Shown one piece after another: positions 32,891 to 46,420 of a stretch of DNA of 64,000 nucleotides. This DNA comes from Ischnura elegans. Its lineage: Eukaryota; Arthropoda; Insecta; Odonata; Coenagrionidae. Under the pieces are notes generated by a model. The model was not told the DNA's origin, did not search any database, and worked only from the letters and a program-made list of their open reading frames with translations. The position numbers were made by a program, and so were the translations under genes. The stretch covers positions 11,116,744 to 11,180,743 of the forward strand of contig NC_060248.1 of assembly GCF_921293095.1 (NCBI RefSeq), read 5' to 3'. The first letter of the stretch is position 1; every line of letters starts with the position of its first letter.

Positions 32891-34055
32891 GTACTGAATT
32901 GAAACGAAAGCATTCAACAAATTTTCTTTAAACGAATTCAAATAATTTGAATAAGATAAACTTTAGATGCAGGAAAGAAAAGCCTAAGCTATTACAGAGT
33001 ACGGAAATTGGAGAACATTACTGTAAAACACAAAGGCAGAAGCAATTAACTTTTATTATGATCCTCAACGTTAAGTTGATAATAAGGAAGTATGTGTGTA
33101 GCAGCATTTGTTGGTAGTTGTCACGATACACCTACATAATATAAAATGTATAACTTTGTCATTATAGTTTAATATTACCCATTCCTATTTATTAGGTATG
33201 TACCTCTTTTGTATCATGTTTGGCAATTAATTGCCTTATTTCAAACTATCCCTGGAAACCAGCTTTCATGAGTGCAAAGAAAATATTTTTAAACTTTGCT
33301 ACATTTGTTGGGACCTGTCAGAGAAGTTGGGAAAAGTGCTATGGTTATCCACGAGTACGAAGGGAGCGCAAAAATGGCCCAGAATGCAGCGTTGTAGTGT
33401 AGTGCACAGTGATTCATCACCCCAAATAGTTATTTCTTTGAAGAGGAAATCATTGTCCTAAAATAAGGCACACACCTCACACATGGGTGACAGGAATACA
33501 GAAATGTGAAGCATGAGCAACCTCAACGCCCATCGCAGAACGATCAAAATAAATACAATGCAAGAAAATACCACCTAAGTATGAATCTGCTAAATGCAAA
33601 TGATGCTATCAAAGGATTCAACAGGCTAAGGCCAGAAAATATAAAAATCATTTGAAAGAGAAAAATTTGGCTTCGCTAAAAGCAATTTATAATCCCTCGA
33701 AATGTTGCAAGGGTTTTTTCTCATTCTCCATTCCTTCTTCTCCTGAGCACCCTTTCCTCAGCTCGTTCAGTGAAAATTGAAAAACTTCAGTAGGGGAGCC
33801 CGTGGAGAATCATCTCACTCAGTTCAAACTTTGAATTCTCAAATTGTGAGACATTTTGGAAATGTTTATTCAATATTTCCTAGGGCCCCTGTCCCACGTA
33901 GGATTTGTACTGGACAATGGGAATTTCTGGTAACCTTTTTCTCAAGACATGTGCAGAAAGTAAGGATATGTAATGAAAATGCTGTAACTCAAAAGGAATT
34001 TTTTAAACCGTAAATAATTCAACTGGCAGAACTCTGTTCAGGATCAATCTGTTGA

Positions 34056-34062
34056 GAGGTAG
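34056..34062 (-). promoter_or_regulatory. let-7 seed match (7mer-m8)
   Basis: CTACCTC on the transcript strand, complementary to let-7 positions 2-8. Most distal of the eight let-7 matches, about 12 kb from the stop codon. Confidence 0.5.
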
Positions 34063-35765
34063 AATGAGGCCATGTTTGTTACCGTTGGGTGAACACACTT
34101 CACACAAGGATGAAATATTTTCCAGATACCAAATGGTACTGGCTGTGATTTAAGGAACATAAATTGAATTCTTTGGGCACAGGTTCACAACCCATTCTCT
34201 GGAATACTTATTCAGGGTTCCACATGAGGTGTTTGAGAAATTACAGTTCTTCCAAGCTTTGACTCCATATTGACAAACAAAAAAGACAATGATAATAATT
34301 CATTTTAGGACAATGATTTCCATAATTTCTTTGCCCCCTCCAGATGACAGTGTTTCAGGGATTGCACTAGACGAAGTAATGTACCAATGTGGAGTCAAGC
34401 CCTATGGACCTGCATCTAACCAAGCCAATCCCTGATTTAAATGAAATAGAATAGTTGATAGAAATGATGCTAAGTTACAGTAAATCTTTGCACTATGGCC
34501 CCAGAAACCTGAGGGCTATAAAAAAATTAAAATGGGCAAATTTAATCAAATTGAGAGCATTTGCAATGCATCAATGTGTCCCTGCGTGGTGCTTGGTAGA
34601 AGCCATATGGTAACTCCAAGGTGCACTGGGCTGGCTTTAGTCTTGTGCACATCCAATGCCGACAACTTCCGCAGACATGCCGCAATTCCAAATCTGTCCA
34701 AAATAAGATTATGCACCTATAAAACATTACTTACGCAAGGATGCATACTCACTATTTGATCTTTATTTTGCTCTTCTAAAAAAATTGACCCACAATTTTC
34801 ACCGGTGCAAATTAGCTCCTTGGAGACTATCAGCATGGAAACAATAGGAATGATGCATCCATCACATTCTAGTTAGCGCACAGGCCTGACTGGGATATCA
34901 TCAACCACATCCCTCACAGCCCTGAATTTGGACATTCAGACTCTACTAGTGTTTCATGGTTGAAAAAAAAGACTCATGAAGTTGCCAAAAACAGAGCCAA
35001 GTGTGTACTTTTACCAGGTTTTAAAGTTAATTCCTTCAGTTCTCTAAGTGCATTGAGAATGAAGACGACTTAATTGAAAAAGAGAAATAGCTTTTTTTTA
35101 ATCTCAGCAATTTCTTTAAAAAAAAAAACACTGGCTTTTAGGTTTTAGAAATTAGTGACTTTCCAGACATTCCCCTCAGTGAGACTACCTAATTTAATAA
35201 CAGTAATATGACCAAATTTCCCTATTTCCAAGTTTCAAATTAGTTTTGATACCCTCAAACAAAAAAATCGAGTTCTATAACTTCATGATACATATATTCC
35301 TTACTAGGCTGAATTATATCGATGAAACACAAGATGAGAAAGGGCTTGACAAGATATTTTTCAGGTTCAGTTTCATTAGAGAAACCCAGAAATACGAAAG
35401 GAAAGTGTAGAACAATATTGTGGATGTCAAGCAAAATTGAGATGACATAACACCACAATGTCATGCAAGTGTCACAATGGGCAAAGGCAAAGAACCAGGG
35501 ATAAATATGTGAAATTTGAAAAAAGCTATCTTTGTTTGATTTTTTCTATTGTTAAACTTTCATACATATATTTTGTGAGAATAATTTTTACTTTGTCCAT
35601 AAAAATTGTACCAAAGTGCTATGTGCTTAAAACATCACATACGCTCTACTTGTAACCATCCTTAATTTGACACAATATAAAATACCCGTGATTCTGAAAT
35701 CAACTAGACATGTGAAGCCAAGAGAAAAAATCATATAATTTAATGTAGATTCACATAATCCTACA

Positions 35766-35772
35766 CCCTGAG
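35766..35772 (-). promoter_or_regulatory. miR-125 seed match (7mer-m8)
   Basis: CTCAGGG on the transcript strand, complementary to miR-125 positions 2-8. Four further 7mer-A1 matches (TCAGGGA) lie at 34429-34435, 41758-41764, 43179-43185 and 44120-44126. Confidence 0.45.
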
Positions 35773-38700
35773 AATAGTCAGCTCTCGAACATCATGATTC
35801 AGCAACATATGTCCTTTGTGACCAAAGTCCATATTCAACTCCCTTGAATTCCTTTTCAATGGCATCCGTCAGCTACGGAGCTTACTAGATAAAAACTATG
35901 ACTCATGAATCACATTACAAACAAAACAATATTTCATTAAAACTTTACTGACTTCCCTTTTTTGATTATACAACACTGGGATTGCTTGTTCAAGACTTAA
36001 TGAGCTTCCAGCAAATTAAACATGCACAGCAGGGCAGAACTCAATCCTTCATTTCCCTTGCAAATGCCCACACATCTTGGGTTCAAAGTTAACAAAACTG
36101 TAACAAACAGCAAAAAATTTTTCACTGGCCACTTCTTTTAAACATGGGTACACACACTAATGATAGTACTACAAAGAGGTTTGCGATTTCTCATTCAAAA
36201 CATCATCGATTATAGTTGTTCACAAGAAGTTTCCAATTATCAAACAACAAAAAATGCAATAGAAAGCAAGGAAGGAGCAGCAGAAACAACAGATATCACA
36301 CCAAACTTGAGGGCAGATATTTTAAAAGGGGGCGTTGAATAGACGACCCCAGTGGGGGACAATATAGGGCATATATCAATATGTGATTACAGGCACACAC
36401 CACTGACATTAGAGGCAGAGTGGGAATAAACATTCCTCCATAGCCAGTGCCTACATTTTTGACCATTGTAATACACACACCAGCCGCTTAAAAATCTAGC
36501 CATGAATCTTCATTTGCAATTGCACCTTAAGTACATGGCAGCTGGCCAAATGAGAGAGTCGCTGTGTTACTTCCTGCGCCTGATTTTTGTCTTCCCCTTA
36601 TTCATGGAAATGAGAATAATCAGCATTGCTTGAGTGCTACACTTTATGTTTCACCATACTTCCCTACGAATTCTCTTTTCTAAGCAAACCACAGTGGCAT
36701 ACGTAATTAGATTGACTTCCCAACACTTCCAAAACCTTTGCAACACACCAATGTGAAAACAGTTTAACATGAGTCTATGTATTTGAGATTTTATTTTATT
36801 TTTTTTGTTAATTACTATAAATGGAACGAAGAACTCCATGAAAGAAACTTCTATTTCCATTATTAGCCATTTTTTGTACAGACAACATTTACGAGTGCAG
36901 GCAGCCAGAATGCATGCACTCAACGTGAGTTCAGAAAAATAAATGTTGACATCAAAACCCGTGTTTAATTCATTTGCAGAACTCCTGGCTTGGATGGAAA
37001 CTGTTGCAACGACAGAAGAAAAGGTGCTTGAATTATTGAGCAATTCCTTAACAATTCACACGGCAATTCCCTTCCCTCTGGTACTTCTTGCAGTTTACAA
37101 TCGTGGTCACTAAGCAAGCCAAACAGTAAGGCACAGGGCCTAAGATTATTTCATCTCCTCGACAAGATATTTAATCCCTCTCATTTGCCCTATAAAAATT
37201 GTTAATGCACAGCAACTGGTTAATAACATGACTGTACAATTACACACTATTATCCATAAACAAGAAGGCATTGAAGAAAACATTAAAAACATATACATAA
37301 ATCTTTTTCTTTCACAATTTAAACTGAATATACCGGTATAAAAATCACTTCATGATGATACACAGACCAGTTATGACTTGATTTACCCATTTTCAATGGG
37401 TTACATTTACCATAGTTTATCATTTATTTTTCTTCATAATATAATATATTTCCGAGATAAAAAACAGAACAAACACTTGCACAAACATTACACGAAAAAG
37501 CTCATTAATTATCTTTCCTTAGATACCGCCTTGGGCACAGTAGTAAATGTAACAACTATTTATTTCTGCACTTCTTCCGAAAAACCCATTACACTCTTAA
37601 CCACCCCGTCACCACAATCGAGACGGCAGGCACGAATCCCATCAATTGTACTGGTCAGTATCGTGCAACACTTCACTCACACAAACTACATTTAGTGATA
37701 ATAATATACGAACAGAGGTGCAGGACAATTTAGAACAACAGAGTGGCTTTTTTCGTTTTGAGCATCCCCCAAAGAGAGAAAAGTATATAATGAATACACC
37801 AAACCCCCAAAAAAATCAATAAAAGTAAAAACAGATAAACACACACTAAGACATTCTCTCCAGTCAGTATATATCACTTACACGAGTTGCGACTACAAAA
37901 AAAAACTTTAATCTCAACCAAATGCTTAAGAACAAGCTCATAATCATCATTTTAAATGTTCATCACTGAAAGTTTCATTAGTTTAATGTCCAAGGGACAA
38001 CATATACATTGTCACAGTAATAATTTCTCAAAGAGACAATAAGTTTTGTGAAGCCACAAATATACACGCACACGCATACACACATTTGAACACTCATTAA
38101 GACACCCAAAAATGCACTAGCATTCAGAGGGAATAAACAATTTGGAAAAACTCAACAAATCACCAGCATTTCATGCAGTGGAAAAATTAATTAATGTGGG
38201 TAAGGCTGGGTTGGGACAATTCACGAGAAGGAAAGATGGTTTTCGGGGAGAATGGTTGAAGAGGCACTTGTGCGGGTGAAGAACATAAGAACTCGAGAGG
38301 ACTTGAGATGCTAACTGGATTAAACAGATGAGGAAAAGAGAAAAGGAAGTTGGAAATTATTATTCAATAAAAAATGCTTCACACAATGCAAATGCTAGCA
38401 AAAAATTAGGCATTTTATAATCGCACACATTGCACTGAACTGAACCAGATATATTTTTGTACAAGACACACACAGGAGACGACGTTATACTGTCCAGAAA
38501 TGCAATGGAGTCAAATTGTGGTGAAAGACCCTTCCTTGTGGCTCGGAGGTCAACACGCACTGGCACGCAAATGCAATTCACCAATGGAAACAACATTCTC
38601 AGCAGAGAACTTTGTACTTGATAACATACAAAAAAGCAATTTCATCAATGCATTTGTACGTTCTTAAAATCTACAAGGACACTAGTCCATCAAGTTGAAT

Positions 38701-39435
38701 GATCTGACCTATGGGTCAACAGGCTGTGCTCACTGCCCTCCGCAGTGAAAAAGGTAGACGACTCTAAATAATATGAGATGGCACACACAATGGCCAACGA
38801 TCTACCTACAGAGAGAGGAAATGATGATGGCACAAGAAAAATGCAGGAATTCTCGAGATGAATGAAGCCAGCCAGCCCTACCCTTGGTGTGAATCAATTT
38901 AGCAATACCCGGTAGAAAACTTATCAAAATAAAGACAGGAAATGCTCCATGACAGTCGCAATTCCTTAAGGTAAACATCTGGAGAGCCTTCATTCAAATG
39001 GGCAAGGAAAGGAAGTAAAACAATCACGAGTAGAAGACACAAAATGAGTTTTTCACCAGTAAATACACATAGACGATTCTGAATACAATTTCACATGAAT
39101 GCTAACGCAACCCTCTTTGAGGGGGACCCTTTCATTATGAGTGTTTAAAAACTGTTTACAAATCAACACAGGATAATGATGATTTCTAGCCTGTTGCTTA
39201 TACCTGAGAAAAAGACCCGGAAAATTTAGAACGATCCTAGATGAGTGTATCCACCATTGGAGGAGCGTCCTTAAAAATTTCAATTGTTTTACCCGGCAAC
39301 AGTCGAGAAAATATAAGCACACACACATACACACACACACTATCTCACACACGCAATCTTTTACGCAAATACACAGATAAGATCATTCAGTGAACTGAGC
39401 TTCTTGAAACTATACCCATTCATGCATGCATTGTG

Positions 39436-39442
39436 GAGGTAG
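39436..39442 (-). promoter_or_regulatory. let-7 seed match (7mer-m8)
   Basis: CTACCTC on the transcript strand. Confidence 0.5.
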
Positions 39443-42326
39443 GCTGCTTTGTACTATAATATAAATCCCTTTGTTTGCTTCCCTCCATTTCAGGTTGTCT
39501 CCGTGCACAAGGCTAACAGAGCCAGCTATTTATATATATATAAGTTGTACACCTGTGTAAGCAAGCACACAAGGATCGACGTACGTCATGCACTAGGAGA
39601 CACAAGTGAGTAAATGGATAATAACCTCCGTTGCTCCCTTTTTAACATTAGACAATACATTAATCGAGAAAAGCAACTTAATGGCATCACATAAAAATTA
39701 CCTGAGTTGTTTTCAAAGCAAATAGTATGACCATGAAATGGATAAATATTTAAGTTGGCCATCATAGCAAAATAAATTGATCATTGTGAGGAGATGAACA
39801 CACAAGAAAGAGGTTACTTTGTATATGTTTGTACTATCGCATTATTTTTCATCTTCAATGCAAACAATGAAGACTTGTGCCAAAAAGGTTTCACTAGAGA
39901 CTTATTTCAAATGCAACGGCATCATATTTGAACATCTCGAAAACAGGCTCCATTATCGGCAAAGGTTACCCAGCTTGGTCAAGAACGATATCTAATGAAA
40001 TAGAAGGGGGAGTGGGAGAAAATTCTATAAATTAGCAGTTACTTCATCAAATTAGTAACACCACACCAATGACTACAAGTCAAAAGAAAGAAAAATTAAA
40101 ACAAAAATCCCTGGTGCAAGGACTACATGAACTTTAAATGGACCACGAGACTTCAAAAAACAAAGAAAACTATGACTAACTCCACCAGCACCTCTTGTTA
40201 GGCACAACAATTACCAAGAGACCGAAAAGCACTGCTGACAAAACAAGTGCTGAAGTGCCAAGAACAGAAATGAAGAAGATTGTACCCAAAACAAAAATAA
40301 TGATAAACAACTTTGCTATTTGCACCCTGGAAGTAAAAACAATATCCCTGTAGAGAGATGAAGAACTTTTCAAAATCAGGATAGGAGTGATAAAAACAAA
40401 TTCATGAGAGAAGAGTGTAGAGAAAATAGAAAAGGATGCCAAAAGAGTGGTAGATGGAAAACTTAATTCCTTACTCCGTTCAGAAATGATTCCCTCCGAG
40501 GCTAAAAACAGAGCTTTCACCACAATTCAACTACTCAACCGAGTTGCTTAGGAGAAAACTGGATTGAAAAAAAATCAACTCACGTACAGGCCAGGCATTC
40601 CATTATAAACATATCATGCTCCAACAAATACTTCAGTTACACTGAATACATCATTTTTAACAATCATACAAATGGATGCATTAACACTGAATTTTTTTTT
40701 ACCTCAAGTTTTTGAAACGTTAAGGCTACCATTAAGAGATTTGTTAAAACCATAAATTTTCCGATAGATGAACAACTGAAGCCAAGCTTCACAGTGCTCC
40801 TTGTTAGAAAAATACAAATTTTGGTAAAGCACAATTTGTTAGTTCGATAAAAATTATAGTCTGATATCCTCAAAACATGAGCAATTTACAAACAAATTTA
40901 GAATCATAAGGATAATTTCACAAATTATTTCAACCTCCACCAACAGTTGTCAATGATTTTAAACAATTAAAAACTCTGTCGATAAGAACACCACATTTCA
41001 TCACTATCGAACATAATGTGAAATAATGGATGATTTAGATAAATTCACAAAACAAAATGAAAAAAAAAGTCAACAGGACTTAGCTTTAGAAAAACACTGT
41101 TTCTCTGATGAAACCAACAGATAGATATTCATTTCAACTGGCCAAAGTGACATTAGATTTTGATTCTAACAACCACAGTGGTACTGAGACGTTGTACCCA
41201 CGGTTGTTGGTTCAATACACTTTTAAAGTTTACACAATTCCAACAACGACAAACCAGTGGCACACTAAGTCACGAAAATCTGTAAAGAGTTATATGTACA
41301 CACTTAAATAACCAGTAGACATGTATACACCACACGCACACCTAACATTCAGAGCATGGTTAAAAATCATCGAGATGCAATGCCGATTCAACACATTCAA
41401 GATTTGTCTAAACATTAATGGCCATCAGAGCCTCTTAAGAATAGCAAATACATAACCATTATGGCTAAAGCCCTGTATCTCCCACGCCCTCCCTATCACT
41501 CTTATAAACTGCATGGCATGCCATCGGGACACCAGGCAACAAGGTGCTAAACATTTAAGCCCGTTCAAAGTTATATCTCATTACAAGATTACCAAAATTG
41601 TGCTCAGAAACCAAGCATCGAAAAACCACATAGGGACAATTTCATTGCCAAACCACACCTACAGTAAGGAAACCAGTCGAATCTTTATAAGAATCCGTGA
41701 AGAGCTTGAGAAGGCCAGAGAAGATAATCCCAGACATTGGGTCAATTTCCCTGAACTACTCCTCCCACAAGAGACAAATTTCTCCTCAACAACCGACATT
41801 CAAAGCAGCCAAACATGTTACGTCATTCATGAAAACTGTGACAAACAACATGAATTAATACGAAAAATTAGAAAAAAAATCATCTTGGAACACCGGGATC
41901 TGCTAGGCAGATTTCATTAACCACCAGACACTACCTGAGAACTGTAGTATAATGGAGACGTCATTTGTGACCGACAAAATAAGTAACTCTCTTTATTAAT
42001 TGAATGATTTGTTTATGAAAAAAGGTGTAAAAGTGTAAATATGCCAATTCACTTCGTAGTAAATGTATACGTATCTGCAGGTAAAAATGTGTATTCTAAA
42101 AATGCATTATTTAAATATGACTGTATAAAGTGTTATGCTATAATATGTGCCTTTATATCATGTAATTGTATCAGATCTGAGGAATTGCAACGCAAAAGGA
42201 ATAAAATTATTTCAGCACTGCCCTAGCAGTACTCGTGTAAATACTGGGATGATCATCTGAAAACATGAGGAGCCTCTTCGTTTATAAAAAAAACTTGGGG
42301 TGCAATATATGGGGAATGAATGCCCT

Positions 42327-42334
42327 TGAGGTAG
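42327..42334 (-). promoter_or_regulatory. let-7 seed match (8mer)
   Basis: CTACCTCA on the transcript strand, the strongest canonical class, about 3.8 kb from the stop codon. Confidence 0.6.
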
Positions 42335-42660
42335 ACGTTAGCTGCATGCGCAATGGGTTTCCAAGAGGGAAGAGCCCTGAAGCATGCCCTTGCGAAAATA
42401 CAGCACGGCGTGTAGGCTCATCACAAGTGATCCACTGTATATCACCAAAATCCTTGAGATTATTTCAAGCTGGTTGCAGAAACATGGAAAAGCACTTTAG
42501 ATAACTTTGCAGGCCACCAAAAAACTTTACTATGAAAAGCATGTGAGGGCAGAAAAACTTTCGAGGAAGAAAAATCAACAGACTTGCTCAGGATAGAATT
42601 GGATATCCTTCCGAACAAACAGGTATAGATTTTTACAAAACAAAAAGGCTAAGATGATGA

Positions 42661-42667
42661 GAGGTAG
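42661..42667 (-). promoter_or_regulatory. let-7 seed match (7mer-m8)
   Basis: CTACCTC on the transcript strand, with one further complementary base upstream (ACTACCTC), 334 bases from the 8mer site. Confidence 0.55.
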
Positions 42668-44546
42668 TGGCAACTGTAAACTGTAACATTTTATAAAATA
42701 GAAATGAGTGTGATAATTGATAACAGCAAATCATATAGCAAGCAGGATTATCCCAACTGGGTGGGTTCACTGTGATTATGAAAGGAGAGGAGCTCGAGAG
42801 ACCTTGGTGAAGATAAACCAACGTCCCATCAGAATGGCACAGAGTAAAGTAGCTTTTAGAGGAAAAGACAGCGAGATAAACCAATCTCGGAGAAAAATTC
42901 CTGCATCAAAGATGAGTCTATAGCTAACACTGAGAGGGAATGATAGCTAATCAAAACAAAATCAACCAGCTTTAGCACACGTCAAAATATTTCAACATGT
43001 TTATTTTTTATCAGCTTTAAAATTCATGCCTGAGCTGAGTTCCCCTAGAAGCCTTTCCTCCGATACCAAAAATAAAATGCTATTACATTCACTGTTGTCA
43101 TAAATTCTGATTTGGCACTGGGGTTATATAAAGGGTTTTCTCTCTTAAATATATTTTTGTATATATATAAACAAATTATCCCTGAAAAATCTCTGGCCCG
43201 ACCTCGCTCTTGGCTCCCAACAAAAGGGGGAGGGTAGAGGGGAGGCGGTCTTGAATTTGTCCAATGGCTGCGCGCACATATGCATGTGTGTATGTGTCTG
43301 ATAGAACAAACAGTGGAGGGGGGAGGGTGAGCACATTGAGAGAAAACACAAAAATTGTCCTTTTCAGCTAAAATGTTTCCTGAGACGTCAAAGAGATGAG
43401 ACCTGTTGCACTTCAAATGACTAGCTTTATATTTTAAAAAATAACTTTACTTATATTCCTCAATCACTATGAACTCCACAACCCACCCTCTCCTATGCCA
43501 CCTGCTCCTCTTACACCGCTACTTGTTTCAACAATCAAGACGACCATAAAATATTTTTTTTCTGCTATCAACATAACTTAAAAACACACAAGCCTTTTCA
43601 CAAAAGGCGACAAAAATTTGTCAAACAATTTGGTATTAGATACCACTATGAATCCCTTTAACCCTGCACAATTCAACTGTATATAAACAACAACATGCAC
43701 TTACGATTAAAATAAAAATGCATTTGATGCATTGTGTTATGTCTTTTTGAAGAACTAAAAATTAAAAACCAAGTGGTAGCACCTAACAGAATTGGAGTGA
43801 AATCATATGGCTGGAAGACATTAAGAAATCCAAATAATATTTTCCTATGAAGGATTAAAAATCCTTTGCAACCGTAATTTTTTAAAAGTGCAGCTCTGAT
43901 ATAACGACTAAAATAACTGTTATTTTTCAAGGAATGGGAAAATTCCTTCCAATTCAACCAACCAAATATAAAAAACACTACGTCATTATTACACATTTTA
44001 CAGTAGTTAATGGTAGGAGGCAAGTGCATGGGAGGGGTATACTTAAGCAGAGGGGAGTGAAGCTTAGGAAAATAATACCTATATATATTCATCTATATAT
44101 ATTTTCACCCCCTGCATTTTCCCTGAATGAGTTTGTAATCTCCCCCCTCGTTTGATGCAATCAGAAAATAAATCCATTAATATTACAATATTTACATGAC
44201 CCATACCCCAATAGAAAAACTAAAAATATTCTCTTAACTAATCATTTTAAAAAGAGAGCAAGAAGAAAGTGGGAAGCAAGCTACTGCTCACCACCAACAT
44301 GTGCCTACAAATGGAGAAAACGAAGTGCATTGTCAAGAGACCAAAAAGAATTGTATTAATAATAATTATAATAATGTAGATCATAAAAAAACAGTTGAAC
44401 ATACATGTAAATTTGATTGTTAACTGGACACTAATCCATTTCATATTTGTCCACTAACAATACTTTTATATATATAATATATTTACTTTATTTATATATA
44501 TTTGTCTGTGTATATATTATATTATGTATATATATAGAAGATCCAT

Positions 44547-44969
44547 TGAGGTATTTCTGTTATCCTGATCGGTTTCTCAATAAAAATCGCACAAGGCTGT
44601 CACTTGCCAAAATTACTTCCCCATGCCTTTAGGTGGGACAGCACACTAGGGTAAAGGGATTTCTCGACCACAAGCCTGGTCAATGGGGGCTCGAGGAAAG
44701 GGAGTCGGGAGAAGGGGAGGGTATCGAGGTACGGACTGGGGTGAGGATTATGTGTGCTTGGGAATCCAATATCATTGGCAACAATGAGACGTAATGGAGG
44801 TCTAGGAATTTGGATAAGTGATGCAGGGGGGGCAACATAATCACTGGATGCAGTGACCGCATTATTCTTACTGTGATATGTGGTAAAAAAAGGGAAAAAA
44901 ATAATGTATAAACCTGAGTTTTCGCTGTAAGCATCTGTAAATATATAGCAATATAATAATATTGAGGTA
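44547..44969 (-). promoter_or_regulatory. Two let-7 seed matches (7mer-A1)
   Basis: TACCTCA on the transcript strand at 44547-44553 and 44963-44969. Confidence 0.45.
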
Positions 44970-45036
44970 ATTAGCAGTGGAGCTCCGTGATCTGGCACGA
45001 GGATAATAATGTGGAGGGTATTTCATGCATTAGTTA

Positions 45037-45043
45037 GAGGTAG
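45037..45043 (-). promoter_or_regulatory. let-7 seed match (7mer-m8)
   Basis: CTACCTC on the transcript strand, about 1.1 kb from the stop codon. Confidence 0.5.
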
Positions 45044-45597
45044 ATAATAAGAGATTCCGTTTTCTCTTCCGGATATTGTCTTCTCCTCTTGGAAGAGGTT
45101 ATTCCTGGGATATGAGGCCAGCAGAAGGGATGATGACTGGGAGGTGATGTCCAGAAGGGAAACCTGAGACAGGAGGCTGTCGTCTAAGAACGGGACTGCT
45201 ACCAAGGTGAGCGAAACGGGCACTCGAGGGTAGTTTGCTTCACACAAAAGGTGCCCCGTCGTCTCACCTCACAATCCCAAAATTCCCCTGCTCTCATCTT
45301 GCCACGAATTCTTTTAGAGCCAACACCAACATCAGGCAAAAAATAATACATGGTTCCACGGCCGCTACTTTGAAGAACTACATCCATCCCTTTACCCAAT
45401 TTCCCACAGAATTTACAGCCACAAGGTTTGTGCCATGGAGGTAATTTTTTTAACATCCCTGCAAACCACCACGGACAATTTATTTACAGTGGGAAGTGGG
45501 ACGAAGTAGGCGGCCGGGAGGTTTTTGCCGAAGGGTGAGGAAAAAGGAGAAACGTGGGGGTTTTATTTGCGACACCTGATTTTTCTCAAACACAGCA

Positions 45598-45604
45598 GAG
45601 GTAG
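45598..45604 (-). promoter_or_regulatory. let-7 seed match (7mer-m8)
   Basis: CTACCTC on the transcript strand, nearest to the stop codon (about 0.5 kb). Confidence 0.5.
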
Positions 45605-46115
45605 ATGCGATGATAACAGAAGCTGTTCCTTATTGGATCATAATATCCCTAAGTAATACACGTCCCTTCGATTCTTCACCATTTAAAATCCTTGTTACAC
45701 ATTAGATAAAAAAAGTAAGTTGAAACCTGAGCTGAGTTGCATGGCAAAAAAATTGTGACATATATCATTTAGCATTTCACAGGCAACCTCATCGTAATTG
45801 TACTGAGGCAAAACCTACATGCGTGGGCCACCTGCCTGAGACATGGGAACCCGTCTGCGCCCCATGCTAGAAGTCCCGAGGTACAACATTTTTTTAGACT
45901 CTCTCCTATTCAATTCGAGAGTATGACACGATGCTTGAAGATTCAGCAGAAAGTTGAACCCAAGAAGACTTGAGAGGCTGGACTTTTATGGTGGGTTGTC
46001 CCCCACTTTTTCTATCTTTTTCCTAAAAAAAAAAAGGGCACCACATTCCCCTTTGACTTTCTCCCTGGGCAAAGACGCTTCGGGGACAATCCACCATTAT
46101 TCCGACCCCATTTGT

Positions 46116-46420
46116 TTACTGGTTACTCCCTCCTCCTCCTCCCCCACTGTGGTTGGCCACCTGTTGCCCTCCAGGGTTGCCAACCTGCTGCTGTTGTTGC
46201 TGCTGAACCGCAGCTGCTGCCGCTTGCTGGAAAGCCTTGAGACTTAGCTCTGTCTTGTGTTCCCTGGCTATGTGCCGTCTCACCGTGTTGTTCCGAGTGA
46301 AGGTGCGGGAGCAGAATGGGCAGGGGACCCGGATTCCCTGATGTCTCTGACGGATGTGGGCTCGGAGGTTCGTCTCGTAGCCATAGAGGCGCTCACAGAA
46401 GGGACATTTCAGTTTCTTCC
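46116..46420 (-). CDS. chinmo: chinmo terminal exon: two C2H2 zinc fingers
   Basis: Terminal coding exon of a BTB zinc-finger transcription factor. The acceptor ttctttacag precedes 46420; two bases complete a Gly codon split by the intron, and the frame runs 100 codons to TAA at 46116-46118. It opens KKLKCPFCERLYGYETNL. Finger 1 is C-P-F-C, 12 residues, H-IRQR-H; finger 2 is C-P-F-C, 12 residues, H-IARE-H. The fingers are joined by QGIRVP. A Q7 run and a glycine-rich tail follow. The pair and its linker match, from memory, the two fingers of insect Chinmo, which bind DNA in the nucleus. In Drosophila, Chinmo sets neuronal temporal identity and maintains the juvenile and stem-cell state. Confidence 0.92.

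Larger units (their letters stand above)
32900..46115 (-). other. chinmo: Probable long chinmo 3' UTR; transposon-poor block
   Basis: About 13 kb downstream of the chinmo stop contain no copy of any repeat family that fills the rest of the window, and no gene on either strand that I can recognise. Simple repeats occur: CA-rich runs near 39315-39345 and TA-rich tracts near 39531 and 44461-44540. On the transcript strand there are eight let-7 and five miR-125 seed matches of 7 nt or more. Many AATAAA words exist on this strand, for example near 33052, 33188 and 34762, so the polyadenylation point cannot be chosen by reading. In Drosophila the chinmo 3' UTR is several kilobases long and is targeted by let-7 and miR-125. 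The left boundary is inferred. Confidence 0.65.

Noticed and set aside
40176..40523. 115-codon hydrophobic minus-strand frame
   Set aside because: Lies inside the proposed chinmo 3' UTR; the hydrophobic look follows from T-rich codons on that strand. No family match.
41513..41920. 135-codon plus-strand frame
   Set aside because: Antisense within the chinmo 3' region, no recognisable domain, no splice or promoter support. A chance frame or weak antisense RNA is likelier than a gene.
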